This document shows positions 14,487 to 14,622 of a stretch of 14,622 nucleotides of DNA, one piece after another (position 1 is the stretch's first letter; every line of letters begins with the position of its first letter). This DNA is from Wenzhouxiangella sp. GTDB taxonomy: Bacteria > Pseudomonadota > Gammaproteobacteria > Xanthomonadales > Wenzhouxiangellaceae. The notes under the pieces were generated by a model, which was not told where the DNA came from, ran no database searches, and saw only the letters and a list, made by a program, of their open reading frames with translations. The DNA lies in NCBI GenBank assembly GCA_007123575.1, contig SKKV01000172.1, positions 1 to 14,622 on the forward strand, read 5' to 3'. The position numbers and the translations under genes were made by a program.

Positions 14487-14622
14487 TCAAGCCGGTGGCG
14501 GCACCGGCAGATTGAAGCGGAAATTGGCGGCGACCGTGATCCGCGGGCGCTCGCCGTGGTAGGGCTCCACCGCATGCCAGACATACGATGGAAAGATGAT
14601 CAGTTCGCCGATGCTGGGACGA
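14487..14622 (-). CDS. Putative 2OG-Fe(II) oxygenase (TIGR02466-like), C-terminal part, cut by window edge
   Basis: Only the last 44 residues are present; the frame starts at 14621 and the stop is at 14487-14489. The segment reads RPSIGELIIFPSYVWHAVEP, then YHGERPRITVAANFRFNLP. This matches the C-terminal end of putative 2OG-Fe(II) oxygenases: a strand ending in FPS, the distal iron-binding His in WHAVEP, and the 2-oxoglutarate-binding Arg in ERPRITVAANF. Such enzymes hydroxylate or otherwise oxidise a substrate using 2-oxoglutarate, Fe(II) and oxygen. Most of the protein, including the HxD iron ligands, lies outside the window. It is followed after 30 bp by the SAM methyltransferase on the same strand. 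Confidence 0.85.
   Translation of the reverse strand, partial: RPSIGELIIFPSYVWHAVEPYHGERPRITVAANFRFNLPVPPPA

Overview
The window is a GC-rich, gene-dense stretch of a bacterial chromosome. The protein families and their style (LemA next to a long M48 protease, a CadC-like winged-helix protein, a Reg_prop/Y_Y_Y histidine kinase, a TPR-sulfotransferase, a CmcI-like enzyme and a TIGR02466-type oxygenase) suggest a gammaproteobacterium of the Wenzhouxiangella/Xanthomonadales-Chromatiales kind. That placement is inference from family resemblance, because the window has no rRNA, tRNA or other marker gene. I see no insertion sequence, prophage, CRISPR array, tRNA or plasmid gene.

Left part, all on the minus strand and read right to left: a large membrane-bound sensor histidine kinase (7128 to 3199), then lemA (3116 to 2529), a membrane M48 zinc protease with a TerB-like C-terminal region (2423 to 477), and a winged-helix regulator with a membrane segment that runs off the left edge (429 to 1). 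LemA, protease and regulator look like one transcription unit for envelope proteostasis or stress. The 105-bp gap between lemA and the protease is filled by an inverted array of 7-bp repeats. The kinase ends in a degenerate receiver-like domain, and no partner response regulator is present.

Middle: a 171-bp divergent promoter region separates the kinase from a plus-strand TPR protein (7300 to 9372). The C-terminal domain of that protein resembles a sulfotransferase whose PAPS-binding motifs are both eroded. It converges on a secreted S9 prolyl-oligopeptidase-family peptidase (11403 to 9415, minus), with a perfect 11-bp hairpin between the two stop codons.

Right part: a 156-bp divergent region carries a perfect 10-bp direct repeat. 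It leads into a plus-strand pair, a CmcI-like methyltransferase/hydroxylase-family protein and a class I SAM methyltransferase, overlapping by 4 bp. This pair converges, 6 bp apart, on another SAM methyltransferase (minus), which is preceded by the 3' end of a 2OG-Fe(II) oxygenase cut by the right edge. Three methyltransferase-type enzymes, an oxygenase and a sulfotransferase-fold protein within about 7 kb suggest a small-molecule, glycan or peptide modification locus. The substrate cannot be read from the sequence, and no core biosynthetic gene lies in the window. I found no clear undescribed system. The best leads are the degenerate domains, the heptad repeat and the modification-enzyme cluster.
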